DNA of 64,000 nucleotides from Punctularia strigosozonata HHB-11173 SS5 (lineage: Eukaryota > Basidiomycota > Agaricomycetes > Corticiales > Punctulariaceae). The stretch covers positions 1,564,552 to 1,628,551 of the forward strand of contig NW_006767442.1 of the NCBI RefSeq assembly GCF_000264995.1, in the 5' to 3' direction. Every line of letters begins with the position of its first letter. The stretch's first letter is position 1. The position numbers and the translations under genes were made by a program. This document shows, in pieces, positions 11,483 through 21,405 of this stretch. The notes under the pieces are model-generated. The model did not search any database and was not told where the DNA came from. It saw only the letters and a program-made list of their open reading frames with translations.

Positions 11483-13609
11483 GGCGTTTGCATTATTCAC
11501 CCCTGAATATTGCGCCACTGTGACAAGGTTGATCATCGCGCCGAGCCGGACGATGCGACGTGCTTTGCGACCACGGTATGCCGAAGATGTGAGAGAGGAT
11601 CCCATGGCGTAGCACGCGTTAGGTGGTGGATGGAGGGTCGGCCGCCCATGAATGTAGTTTCGTGAACGTCCCGTACGCCAGGCGCGGGTAAAAACTCCCG
11701 ACGTGCTGGGCCGGGCAGGATGATCCAGTGACAACACTTGATTGGCCAGGAGGGGAGGCAGGTGGCGATGAGCGGCGGGCTCGCACGCTTCTTGCGCCGC
11801 TGCACAGCGTTCAGCCAACCTTATATTTCATCCCGAGAAGCTCGGGAAGGGCGTGAGATCCGGATAGCTGGCCGAGGAAGCGGCGTTCTTGGTATTGCCC
11901 AAGGCCTACTGGGCACATTGCATGAGCTGGCGCAGTGTAGAAGACGCCATGAGTCGCGCGGCAACACGACTACCATGGTCGGATAGCGTTCGCGATATTC
12001 TTGTATGGCCGATGAGCATTCCAAAGCCTGCACACCAAGGCCGGCGGGACGGGGAAGCGTGTGGGCCATCGTCACTTGGATGACGGCAACATCTTGGACC
12101 TTCTTGCGGCTTCCCAGGAGTAACCACTAAATACCTAAGGTCCAGGCACCGACTCAGGACCAATTTGTTATAGTTTTGGAATTTCCGAGGGAACATGGCA
12201 TCTCCCAGTTGAATCTCGACGATCGGTCGCGGGCGCCGAAGGAAGCACCAGACCACTGCTCCTTGTGCACCCTTGGTTGGAGATGTACGCGAGGCTGTGA
12301 GAGCGAGCACGGATGTGTAAGTTATTGACCAGTGTACTCCCAAACAAGGGGTGATGCCACGTCTGTCCGAAACAGGCTCGCCAGAACGGTTCGGATCAGT
12401 CACAGTCGCTGCAGCACCCAGGCTTTCATCCTAGGTTGCAATTTTGCACCACGACTTTCCAGAATAAGATCGACAGAGCACCATCGGTATGGTCCATTGC
12501 GCGAGCAGCCATTCGCCGGTGTGAGACTGGGTGGATTGACGATTCTCATGGATGCAGGCCCGAGACCGAGTAGGCTTTCGTCCTAGGTTGAAATTTTGCA
12601 CCACGACTTTCTAGAATAAGATCGACAGAGCACCATCGGTATGGTCCATTGCGCGAGCAGCCATTCGCCGGTGTGAGACTGGGTGGATTGACGATTCTCA
12701 TGGATGCGGGCCCGAGACCGAGTAGGCTTTCATCCTAGGTTGAAATTTTGCACCACGACTTTCTAGAATAAGATCGACAGAGCACCATCGGTATGGTCCA
12801 TTGCGCGAGCAGCCATTCGCCGGTGTGAGACTGGGTGGATTGACGATTCTCATGGATGCGGGCCCGAGACCGAGTAGAGCGCGTTGCAGCGCGTACGCGG
12901 CGCGTGGTCTGAGCATGCCGTGCGGCAGGCCCGCCTTTGAGAATGATCGCCGCCGCGAACGGTGCCGTCCAGGGAACCGTCATCCACAGCGACGGCGCGC
13001 TTTGAGGCAGCTCTCAGGCAAAGAAGGGCAGAGAGTCAGTCGCCACCCACATGAAGCGCATCTGTGCCTTGAACCGCACAATATATTTCGGCAAAAATCA
13101 GCCTTGAACCGGAAATGTAGACATTTCCTCGCACACGACGGTCGGACACACCTCATGAGCCGGTTTCGGAGAGCAGGGGATGCCGATGATAGGATCGGGT
13201 TGAGCAGATGCCGGGGGCAAAGAGCGACCATACAAACGGCCATCTCAACGAGCTGGTATATCCATGGCAGTAGGCCGTCATTCGGAGGAATGAATGGGAT
13301 CAAGCAAATGGGCGCCGCCGCGTGTGCTCCTTAACAGAGGGGGGAGCTTCGCGGCGTTCCAAGGAGCAGTACGATTCGCAAAGTTTGCGACTCCCGTCGG
13401 CTTGCTGGCCGACGCGGGATATCCTGAGGTCATACGAGGATGTGATGGTGGAAGGAAAGTGCACGCTCACAAATGTTGGAGGTAAGCTATTTGAGTTAGA
13501 CGCCGCACAACCCTTGGCGCTTAACTACTTTAGCCACCGTCGCTTCTGTGTGCAACCTCAGCCGTGTACCCAACCCTACAGAACAGCCAAACCGCCCGGG
13601 GTTATATAA
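11483..13609. other. Gene-poor 2.1 kb stretch
   Basis: No gene could be supported on either strand. It holds the three 152-bp tandem repeats listed separately. The rest consists of short open frames without family resemblance. The part next to 13609 is the promoter of the zinc-finger gene. Confidence 0.5.
12421..12877. repeat. Three tandem copies of a 152-bp unit
   Basis: Copies lie at 12421-12572, 12573-12724 and 12725-12877 and are nearly identical, with only a few substitutions (for example TTTCATCC against TTTCGTCC at the unit start). Each unit contains GACCGAGTAGGCTTTC-like junctions. 152 is not a multiple of three and the frame changes between copies, so it is not a repeated protein domain. 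It is best called a minisatellite made by recent tandem duplication. Confidence 0.9.
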
Positions 13610-15014
13610 ATGGCTCGCAGCTTACGCCAACGAACACTTTCACCTTCACCGTCACTCGGGTCGCTCTCTAATCACTCCGTGTCCTCCTCGTCCGATGACA
13701 ACTTCGACCATGCTTCTGTCACCGAGTCGATATCACGACCAGGCTCTCCGTCTGCCTCTACGCATAATGCAGGGCCAAGTGTCGCAGGATCGGCGGCGCA
13801 GGCCGGAGAAGGAGGTGGTACGGTACTAGGACAGGACGTGATGGAGCTTGACACTGTCACCTGCCTTTGGGAGAACTGCGGGAGCGTTTTCAGCCATCTT
13901 CCGACGCTCATTGAGCATATTCATAACGGTATTCTAACCTGACTTGTACTTGCAGGCTGCGTCACAGAACTCACGTTCGTTCGTATCTCAGAACACATTG
14001 GGGTGCACAAGAGCAACTACACGTGCGAGTGGGCAACATGTAATAGAAGGGGCATGGCGCAGACGTCGCGATTCGCCTTGATATCGCATATACGATCCCA
14101 TACAGGAGAGAAGCCATTTACCTGTCCGCGACCAGGTACGTGTCCCTCTCACCCAACGACTACCCTTGAACCAGTTTAATTCAATATCGATTCATCAGAA
14201 TGTGACAAATCGTTCACGCGTTCGGATGCTCTTGCAAAGCACATGCGACTACAACACAATATCTCGCCTCCCCTACCCGGCCGCGGTGGGAACCGTAAAC
14301 GGAAACGAAACGACGACGCAGAGCATCCGCCAGCGTCCACCTCGAACGCGGACGCGAGCTCGGGCTACAACACGTTCAAGGTCGATCAGTCGAATTCAGG
14401 ATCCGGCACCGTCGGGGGAAGTGGTGCAGGTGCGGCGGAGGTGCCGAGCATATACGACGAAGACGTCAGCCCGCTCGACGGCCTGCTGCTCGCGAACGGG
14501 CAGCTCGCCGGTGTGGATTACTTCAACTACCCCGATGCGCGGTCCCCATCTCCTTCGTCGGAAGAGGAATCCGTCAACGGGAACGGAGACGCGGCGACGA
14601 ACGGAGATGGGGAGTTCGAGATCGAGGGCATCCCGCGACACTTGATGGCCGCTTACGATTCGCAGACCGGACTCATACACGGGCGGAGCGTGCAGATGGT
14701 GCGGTACCTGCTTATGAAGGCGAAGTACAGGTACGCGCTGGAGGTGCACGGGGAGGCGGTAGAGGAGCTGCGCGTGGTGAGGAAGGAGGAGCAGGCTGCG
14801 CGGTTAGAGAAGGAGGCCGTGCTGAACGAGACGTTGAGGGCGACGTTTGGGTGGGTGTCCCTGAACAAGGAGGCCTCTGGATTTGGGCGTCTCGCTGACC
14901 ACCGTCTATGTTTTCTTGGTTAGACCACAAGCCGATCCGTTATTGGTGCCGATCGAGGTTCTTGGTCCACCCCCTCCTCGGACCAGACCGAAGGATGGTC
15001 ACGACATGGAATAA
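13610..15014 (+). CDS. C2H2 zinc-finger nuclear protein, Iec1/YY1-like
   Basis: Four exons (13610-13928, 13992-14135, 14199-14850, 14924-15014) give 401 aa. A serine-rich N-terminus (about residues 1-75) precedes three C2H2 fingers: CLWENCGSVFSHLPTLIEH..., then CEWATCNRRGMAQTSR..., joined by HTGEKPF to CPRPECDKSFTRSDALAKH. The TGEKPF linker and finger spacing are of the GLI/YY1/ZIC type. The basic stretch RKRKRND after the fingers is a likely nuclear-localisation signal. A conserved region near residues 260-330 (GIPRHLMAAYDSQTGLIHGR, VRYLLMKAKYRYALE) follows. Fungal proteins of this layout are often annotated as Iec1, a subunit of the INO80 chromatin remodeller; this is recalled resemblance, not a proven assignment. 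The proline-rich ending depends on the last intron. Confidence 0.8.
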
Positions 15015-15241
15015 TGACACGCTATCGTTCTTGTATAACGAGACCTCTCCTAGTAGGGCTCGCTCATTGCTTGGAGTCGAGAATCCCCGAAGACATGACG
15101 GAATGGACGCAATGTTGTAATTGATAACGCTGATCTCATGGTATTATGTATACATCGGAAACGCTTCAGCATACTAAACCTTTCCATTCATCGATTTGCG
15201 TGAGGGAAGTATACCTCAGGCCCGTTTAATGCATGTACAGG

Positions 15242-15249
15242 CCACGTGG
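15242..15249 (+). promoter_or_regulatory. CCACGTGG box upstream of A1
   Basis: This E-box-like palindrome sits 376 bp before the A1 start in a conserved block (CCACGTGGCTTCCGAGAG) that recurs before A2 to A5 at 381-390 bp. An intron probably ends just before the A1 start codon (acceptor GATCACAG at 15605-15612). Confidence 0.5.
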
Positions 15250-15617
15250 CTTCCGAGAGCCGTTGTACTTGGTTCGCTCTCTACCAGCTGCAAGTATGAG
15301 GAAACATCGCCTGAATCTTTGTCTCTTGTTCTGGTTCTCGGTACCTTGAAAATCCCTTATACGTCCAGCATGTCGCTGTGATCTGCTGCAGACCCAGGAG
15401 TTGTCTCACCCCCGAACGGCCCACCAAGCGTCTCACAAGTCTCCGCAAGACCTCCCGAAAGATATTTTCTCCAACACCGTAGTCAAGCATCGATAAGTGA
15501 GCCAGACTGTAAGGAACTTACAGGCTTGATCTAATCTGCACGCCGTAAGTCTTGAATTGATGGCTCAAACGGTCGACGCTCGTGGCTCACATTAACAGTC
15601 TGTTGATCACAGGCGAC

Positions 15618-17166
15618 ATGACGCATACATACAACCTCCGCGCTCGGCGATCGCCTTCTCACTTACCTCCTCCTCCGCCAACTACAGAGACTGCGAGGAC
15701 TCGCAGATCGAAAGCCACCCAAAAGGAGCTCGCACCTTCGAATCATCAGAAGAAGGTCGCTACGCAAATCAACCCCCGTCAGCCTACGCGACAAAGCAAA
15801 CGAAGTCGCCCCGCCGAACCCAGTGAAGAACGCGCTCGGAAACGGCATCGAGCGACTGAAGGGCCCGCGTCTTCGAATACCCAGAAGAAGGCCGTTGCTC
15901 GAACAGATCTCCCTCCCCCTACACGACAGACCAAACGAAGTCGACCTATCGAACCCGTCGAAGAGCGCTCTCGCAAACGACATCGTGCTGATGTTGATCC
16001 AATATTCTTGGATGTTGGTTCGCAGACGAGTTTACCAGAAGACAGGAACAACTTCAAGCGTCCCGCGGTGAAGCTGAACCGTCTACGAAGAAACACGTCA
16101 TCTGTTTGGAGGATAGTGGCTCAGACGGAGGAGGTTATAGCGCGCGCCAGTGCCAGCGCCAGGTGTTTGCTGAAGGATGTTATGCATCTGGACGCTCAGC
16201 GCGGAGAGCCTTCAGTGGAACGCGATGAACACGAAGGAAGACCCGGTCAACGCGAGCCGTATGTCACGTTATCGTTATCCCATTGCATCTTCTTTGCTCA
16301 CATCGCTCGAACACAGTCCGGTGGAGAACGACGATATCGTGCCCTCGAAGGACGAACGGCGAAAGGCTGACGCGCGCAAGGTCGCCGAGGAAGATTTCGA
16401 AACTTTCCTTGAAATGTTCCAAACCTTCCGCTCTGAGATCAGCGGCGACCCCGAGATGGCCTTCTCGAGTAAGAACATGCGCACTCTATCTACGTTCTGC
16501 GAAGATTGGGGCAAGGAGAATTCCGCTTGGCACGACTGCCGACGCACCAAGAGCCAGCAGGGCTTCGTTGACGCGGAAACATCTTCGCAGCCTAGACCTC
16601 GCGTAGGCGTGGACGAGCAGGGCCATCCCTTCCACGACTGGAGCGCTTGTCAACGGCAGTCGTGGCCGCCGCGGAGGCTGGGGAAGGAACGCATCATCAT
16701 GAGCTTGGTCGGCATCACGTTCAATCAAGCTGCAGAGACGGACGAGCTTGTTCTCCCGGCTCCGCTCCGTCCCCGGCGACCCCGAGTGTTTGCCGACCAG
16801 TATCGACTCCAGTTCCACGATATACCGAAGCCTATATATCGTCTGATGGAACGCTGGCACCGCATCTACGGGCGATGCGCGGAATGTGTCCTTCGGGCGA
16901 TCAAAACATTTCCGACCTGGATGCTGGAGGTGAACGACAAAGATCAATTCGTGGACGGCAATCCTGTCTTCGTCAATCTCTTGGACGACGAGCTGGCGGA
17001 GTGGGACGAGACGGGAAGACGATGGCGCCTTCTCGTGCTAGATCATTATCGCTGGATCCCAGTCCAGGAGTTAGAAGAGAGGTTAAGCGATAGCAATGCG
17101 GATCCCGCAATTGTCAACGGAACGATCAATACCGAGGTTCCGTACGATCACTGGTATTGGACTTGA
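15618..17166 (+). CDS. Array module 1, gene A: basic nuclear-type protein of unknown family
   Basis: Exons 15618-16258 and 16317-17166, 496 aa. The protein starts MTHTYNLRARRSP and has two copies of a basic module of about 23 aa (TRQSKRSRPAEPSEERARKR followed by HRA). Each holds two basic clusters like a bipartite nuclear-localisation signal. A helical segment (WRIVAQTEEVIARASASARC) precedes the intron. The C-terminal domain, about residues 215-490, contains SAWHDCRR, PRPRVGVDEQGHPFHDWSAC, RPRRPRVFADQ, ERWHRIYGRCAECVLRAIKT, VDGNPVFVNLL and RRWRLLVLDHYRWIPVQELE. The conserved cysteines (HDC, SAC, GRCxxC) could bind metal. I recognise no named family. The ATG is chosen because all six copies begin alike there and because in copies 4 and 5 an in-frame TAA precedes it across a leader intron. 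Confidence 0.85.
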
Positions 17167-17778
17167 ATGGTTCATATTCTCATTCGCATACATAATCGAT
17201 GGCATCCCCGCGTTGTGATTTTCTCTGCGTGCTTGACTAGTCCCCGGTCAAATTATGGGTTAAGGAGGGTGATGGTCTACCGTGACGTCACTCTCATAAC
17301 TCACGTACTTATGAGGCACGCTGTCACACCTCACTATTGGCTTTGCACAATGCAATTGCTCTCGCGCTCGTCGTGCTCCGCTCGCCATCGCAACGCGCCG
17401 TAATATCGTTAGACTCGGGCGTACCTATGAATTGCTAGATTCCAGTCTACTGCAAAGAAGCCGATTGAGCAACTCCAGTCGCCAGACCTGCCTTGCATCG
17501 GTGGCATATGCAGGTCCGTTGAGGAACCATCGAGTAGCAAGCGCTGGGTCAACGACGAACTCTCACTGTGTGGAACATGCTGCGCACACCCCCGAATGCA
17601 GCATTCGTGGCCTCCACCCGTCTCACCTTGCGATCGGATCTGGGTGGCCGGAACCGTCGCTAATCCTGCTAGAGCCACACCCTGCGGGCCATTTGCGTTG
17701 CGTTTCCCTATAAATCATGGCCGTTCTCGGTACTCCGCCTAGCCTCTCGATTCTTTCAACCACACACCGTTCTCGGGT
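17167..17778. other. A1-B1 spacer with B1 promoter
   Basis: About 610 bp. It holds a conserved upstream block (TCACCTTGCGATC...GGTGGCCG) also seen before B2, a GGGCCATTTGCGTTGC-like stretch, and TATAAAT at 17709-17715, 64 bp before the B1 start. No gene seen. Confidence 0.5.
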
Positions 17779-20675
17779 ATGGCGCAACCGGCAAGACCGC
17801 CATCCCAGGGGTTGACAAACCCCGCAGTATTCGCGAAGCGGGCATCCCTCAAATACGAGCTGCGACGGACATCGACCGCCTGGGGTTTTTTCCAGTCTGC
17901 TAAGGCGGTAATTCCGCATCTAATCTTCAAGGCTCCATCGGGATCGGATGCACCACCCGAAACCAACGCCGAGAGCTCCAGCGCCGTGCAGGAGTGGCGT
18001 ATCTGGCGTGATGGATCCGGGTGCCTATTCGCCAGTACACCGAAAATGAGTGAGTGGCGTCGCGTTCCTCTCTCGGAAAACAGCCGCTCATGTCCGTCGC
18101 GCATAGCGGATACGTCATCCAGGGCGCTGGCGATGATTGTCAAAGGCCGATCTGAAGGAGGGGAAAGAGAGGTGGTCGGCATCTTACGAATGGGCGGGGC
18201 TACATCTCTGACTGTGAGCGTGACTCTCTATGCGTCCCGATATTCTACTGATACACGTACAGATCAATGACGAATACGTGGTACCCGGGAAATTATACAC
18301 GTTATCGCCGGACGATATCGTATGCATCGATAACAATGGTGCGTATTTACGCCATGCTTTTAGGATCACGCTCTCAACCGATTACCCAGAGTACATATAT
18401 CGCTACATTATGGACCTCGGTGAAGCTCCCACACACTGTAGCCGCTACAGTGTCGATGCACTGCTCGGGGAAGGGGCAGAAGGAGGTTAGTCGCGGACTA
18501 TTTGCGATTGAACGTTCCGTCCTGCGTGCTGAATCAGCTCCCCGTTCTTAGCCGTCGAACTTGCTACCTGCAACGCAACGCAACGCGCAGTTGCTATCAA
18601 AACCGTAAAACTGGACTTCCGAACCTTCAGGAAAGTGGCCGACGAAATACGCCAATGGGAAAGATTTACCCATCCAAATGTCGCTTCGTTGATCGACTGG
18701 TGCACAGACCCAGAAAGGCCCACGGTGTTGTGTAAGTACGCGTTCATAAAGGACATTGTGCACGCTGCTGATTCATGTTTTTGCTCTCTAAAATAGTTAT
18801 GGTTCTTCATCTGGCACCCCATCAATCTCTGCTCCATTACATCGCACGCAACGGAAAGCTACGTGAGTCTAATCCTCGAGGTCCGTTTACCGAGTTCATG
18901 GCTTATTGTGCGGACGTCAGCCGAGCAACTTGCCAAGCCCGTCATAGCCCAAGTTATCAACGGTCTCATGGTTAGCTCCAAAAGGTTCACTTTGTAGTCT
19001 CTCTTCTAACCTCTCGTCGATAGTACATGCATGAGGAGGGGTTTCTTCACCGTGACATCAAACCCGAGGTTCGTATCTTTGGGAGTTCCTCTTTGAACCG
19101 TCCTTGGATTAATCGAAGTGTCTCCAGAACATCCTCGTCTTCCACAAGGACAAATCAGGTGTCCTCACCGTCAAAATTGGAGACTTCGGGACGTGTATCC
19201 CGAAAAACGAGGATCCTAACGCGGTAGTGGTCAGTGGGTCCAATCTGATCGGATTTTCGCCGGAATTGATTTCGAATTTAGGACCGTGCGGGAACCGCCA
19301 CTTGGGCTGCACCCGAAGTAGCGATCAAGCGGAACACCGAGATTAGCGATGTCTTCTGTGTTGGCGGGGTGATGTACTTCATGTGGGTCGTATTCTATGG
19401 CTTCAGAGGGCTTTCGGTTTATGCGTTTGTCAGACTGTTCAAGAAACGACCGTTTCTCCTCAAAGAAGGAGAGAAGGATATGGCAGCACTGATCACGACA
19501 AGGCGATCGCAACTTGTGGAAATTAGCGAGGCCGCTCCGAACGCAGGTCATGAAGACAGCACCGAGGAGCAAGTTGGCGACAAGCGCCGTGATGATAACA
19601 ATAAGGACAAAGGGACCGCGAACAATGCAGGCAAGAAGGATCGGAAGAAGCCCAAGCTCAGCGACGACGGTGAGCCTACCTCGTGTCTTGTATATATACC
19701 CGTGGCTAAAGTCGCATCAACCTGATAGCTCGAGACTTGCTTCGCGGACTATTGAATGAAAATCCTTCTGAACGCTGGGGTTTGCGGAAGGCTCTGAACT
19801 CTCCGTGGCTGCAAGGATGTACAACGCCGAAGGGCCGCGTTCCGCCTCTCACCCCTCGCGATCCTCTGGTCCACAACCTCGTCGCATTGGTTCGAAGCCC
19901 CGCCTTGGCTCCCCCTTATATCCCCGAGTGGTACAGACCCGAAGACGCGCCGGCACCGGCGGAGGAAGTTGTGTCTCAGATGCAGCCTGGGCCAGCCGAC
20001 AAGTATGTTCGATGCGGTACAAAATCCCTTACCCCACCGCCGCCGCCGCTAGCTATCGATTTGCCAGCCAGTAACAGACCAAGGCCTGCTCGTTCACCTG
20101 CTGTACCCGCACCCGTGACCGAAGCAGCACCGGTTTACAAGCGAGTCTGGACAAAACGCACGATCCAACTTCCAGCATCGTCGCCGCGGACCGTTATGGC
20201 CGCGTCCTCGGGATCCGTAAGTAACATGCCAGTCGCCGGTCCTAGTCGCGAAGCATATGGTCCAGGGCCTTCCATGAAAAGGCCGCTCGTTATGCCCGAA
20301 GCAGAGCCCTCGGAGCGTGTACCCGTACCCCCGCAGGACGCTGTTATGGACGTCGATCTTGGCCTCGAGGCAGCCGAAGAGGCGGGAGCTACGGGTGCTG
20401 ACACCGTGCGAGCTGCAGCTACCTTGAAGGCTCCTCTACTTCCGCGTACTGGGGCTCGTGCTCGCGCAAGGAAAAACGTTGCCTCCTCCCTGGAACCACC
20501 TGTCAGGCGCTCGGCTCGCATCCGCAATAAGGCCGCCGGTACTGTTGACGGCACAGATGCCACACCCCGTGGAGCGCAGGCTGCATCCGGAGTCAAGGTG
20601 CAGGTTGCGACCGGTGAGAAGAGGAAGGCGGGTGCGCGATCTGAAAGGAGCAGCAAGAAACGCAGGACCGACTGA
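17779..20675 (+). CDS. Array module 1, gene B: CHK2-like kinase with degenerate FHA-like N-terminus
   Basis: Twelve exons: 17779-18049, 18107-18213, 18263-18338, 18390-18485, 18552-18731, 18797-18862, 18921-18970, 19024-19068, 19128-19229, 19282-19382, 19434-19669, 19729-20675, giving 758 aa in one frame. Residues 1-155 look like an FHA beta-sandwich (STAWGFFQSA..., then INDEYVVPGKLYTLSPDDIV) but lack the usual GR and SxxH residues. Kinase motifs: glycine loop GEGAEGAV near residue 179, VAIK lysine near 199, FLHRDIKPENIL near 290, KIGDFGT near 314, WAAPEVA, and the CHK2-like end LLNENPSERW...SPWLQGC. A charged linker interrupts the late kinase lobe before the last exon. The tail of about 300 aa ends in VRRSARIRNK and SKKRRTD, a likely nuclear signal. 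It should be an active nuclear Ser/Thr kinase; targets are unknown, and its partner gene A is the obvious candidate. Confidence 0.88.
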
Positions 20676-21405
20676 GCAATTTCTGCGTCTTCCGATATGA
20701 AGCGCTACAAGTGTCTCCTATATGTCGCAGAACTTATGTCACTTATGATCTATAAGCTTTGTTCACGCAATGAAATATCGCCATAACGATGGACGGCTTG
20801 TGCGAGGTTGAAACTTGAGACCTGCGCAGCTCATGCGCTACCTCTTGGTCGTACACGCACCTTTGCTCGCTGTCATAAGCAATCTGCACGGCGTTATATC
20901 TCCTTACGAATTGTGGTCTTTGGAAAGTTGTCGGAGAGAATGGAATAGGTTTCTGGTGTGGCAACGTCATGAAGCAGATGATGGACTGATCATGATCACC
21001 GTTTGTTCGTTGAACACTTACGGACCACGTGGCTTCCGAGAGACGTTGTAATTCTACCAGCTGCGAATATGACTTTGAGGCAACACCGCCTGAATCTATA
21101 CGTCTTGTTCTGGTTCTCTGTACTCTGGACATCAGATATACGCACAGCGCAGCGCTGTGATCTAGTGCAGACCCGAAAACTGTCTCACCCCTGAGCGGAA
21201 GGCCCATCAAACGTCTGACCGGTCTGCAAGATCTCCCTAAGGACATAACCTTCGACGCCTTTAGCTCAAGCATTGGCAGTTCCCTCGCGGAAGACTGTCC
21301 CAAACCCACCGTTCATAAGCATAAACGAATCCCAACGCGGTGAGTTCTGGATCCGTGGCACAAATGGTCGACTCCGTGGCTCACAGTCTGTTGATCACAG
21401 GCAAC
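20676..21405. other. Spacer between modules 1 and 2, leader of A2
   Basis: About 730 bp. CCACGTGG lies at 21025-21032, 381 bp before the A2 start. A coding-like open stretch follows at about 21184-21342 (SGRPIKRLTGLQDLPKD) and ends in a good donor, GTGAGT, at 21341. The leader intron would end with GATCACAG at 21393-21400. Confidence 0.5.
21025..21032 (+). promoter_or_regulatory. CCACGTGG box upstream of A2
   Basis: Same conserved block (GACCACGTGGCTTCCGAGAG) as before the other A genes, 381 bp before the A2 start. Confidence 0.5.

Noticed and set aside
12421-12877. Possible CRISPR array
   Set aside because: The units are contiguous 152-bp copies without spacers, in a eukaryote.
17779-20675. 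B genes as members of the fungal FunK1 kinase expansion
   Set aside because: The kinase motifs and the WLQG-type ending fit CHK2/CAMK kinases better; FunK1 proteins have a different layout.
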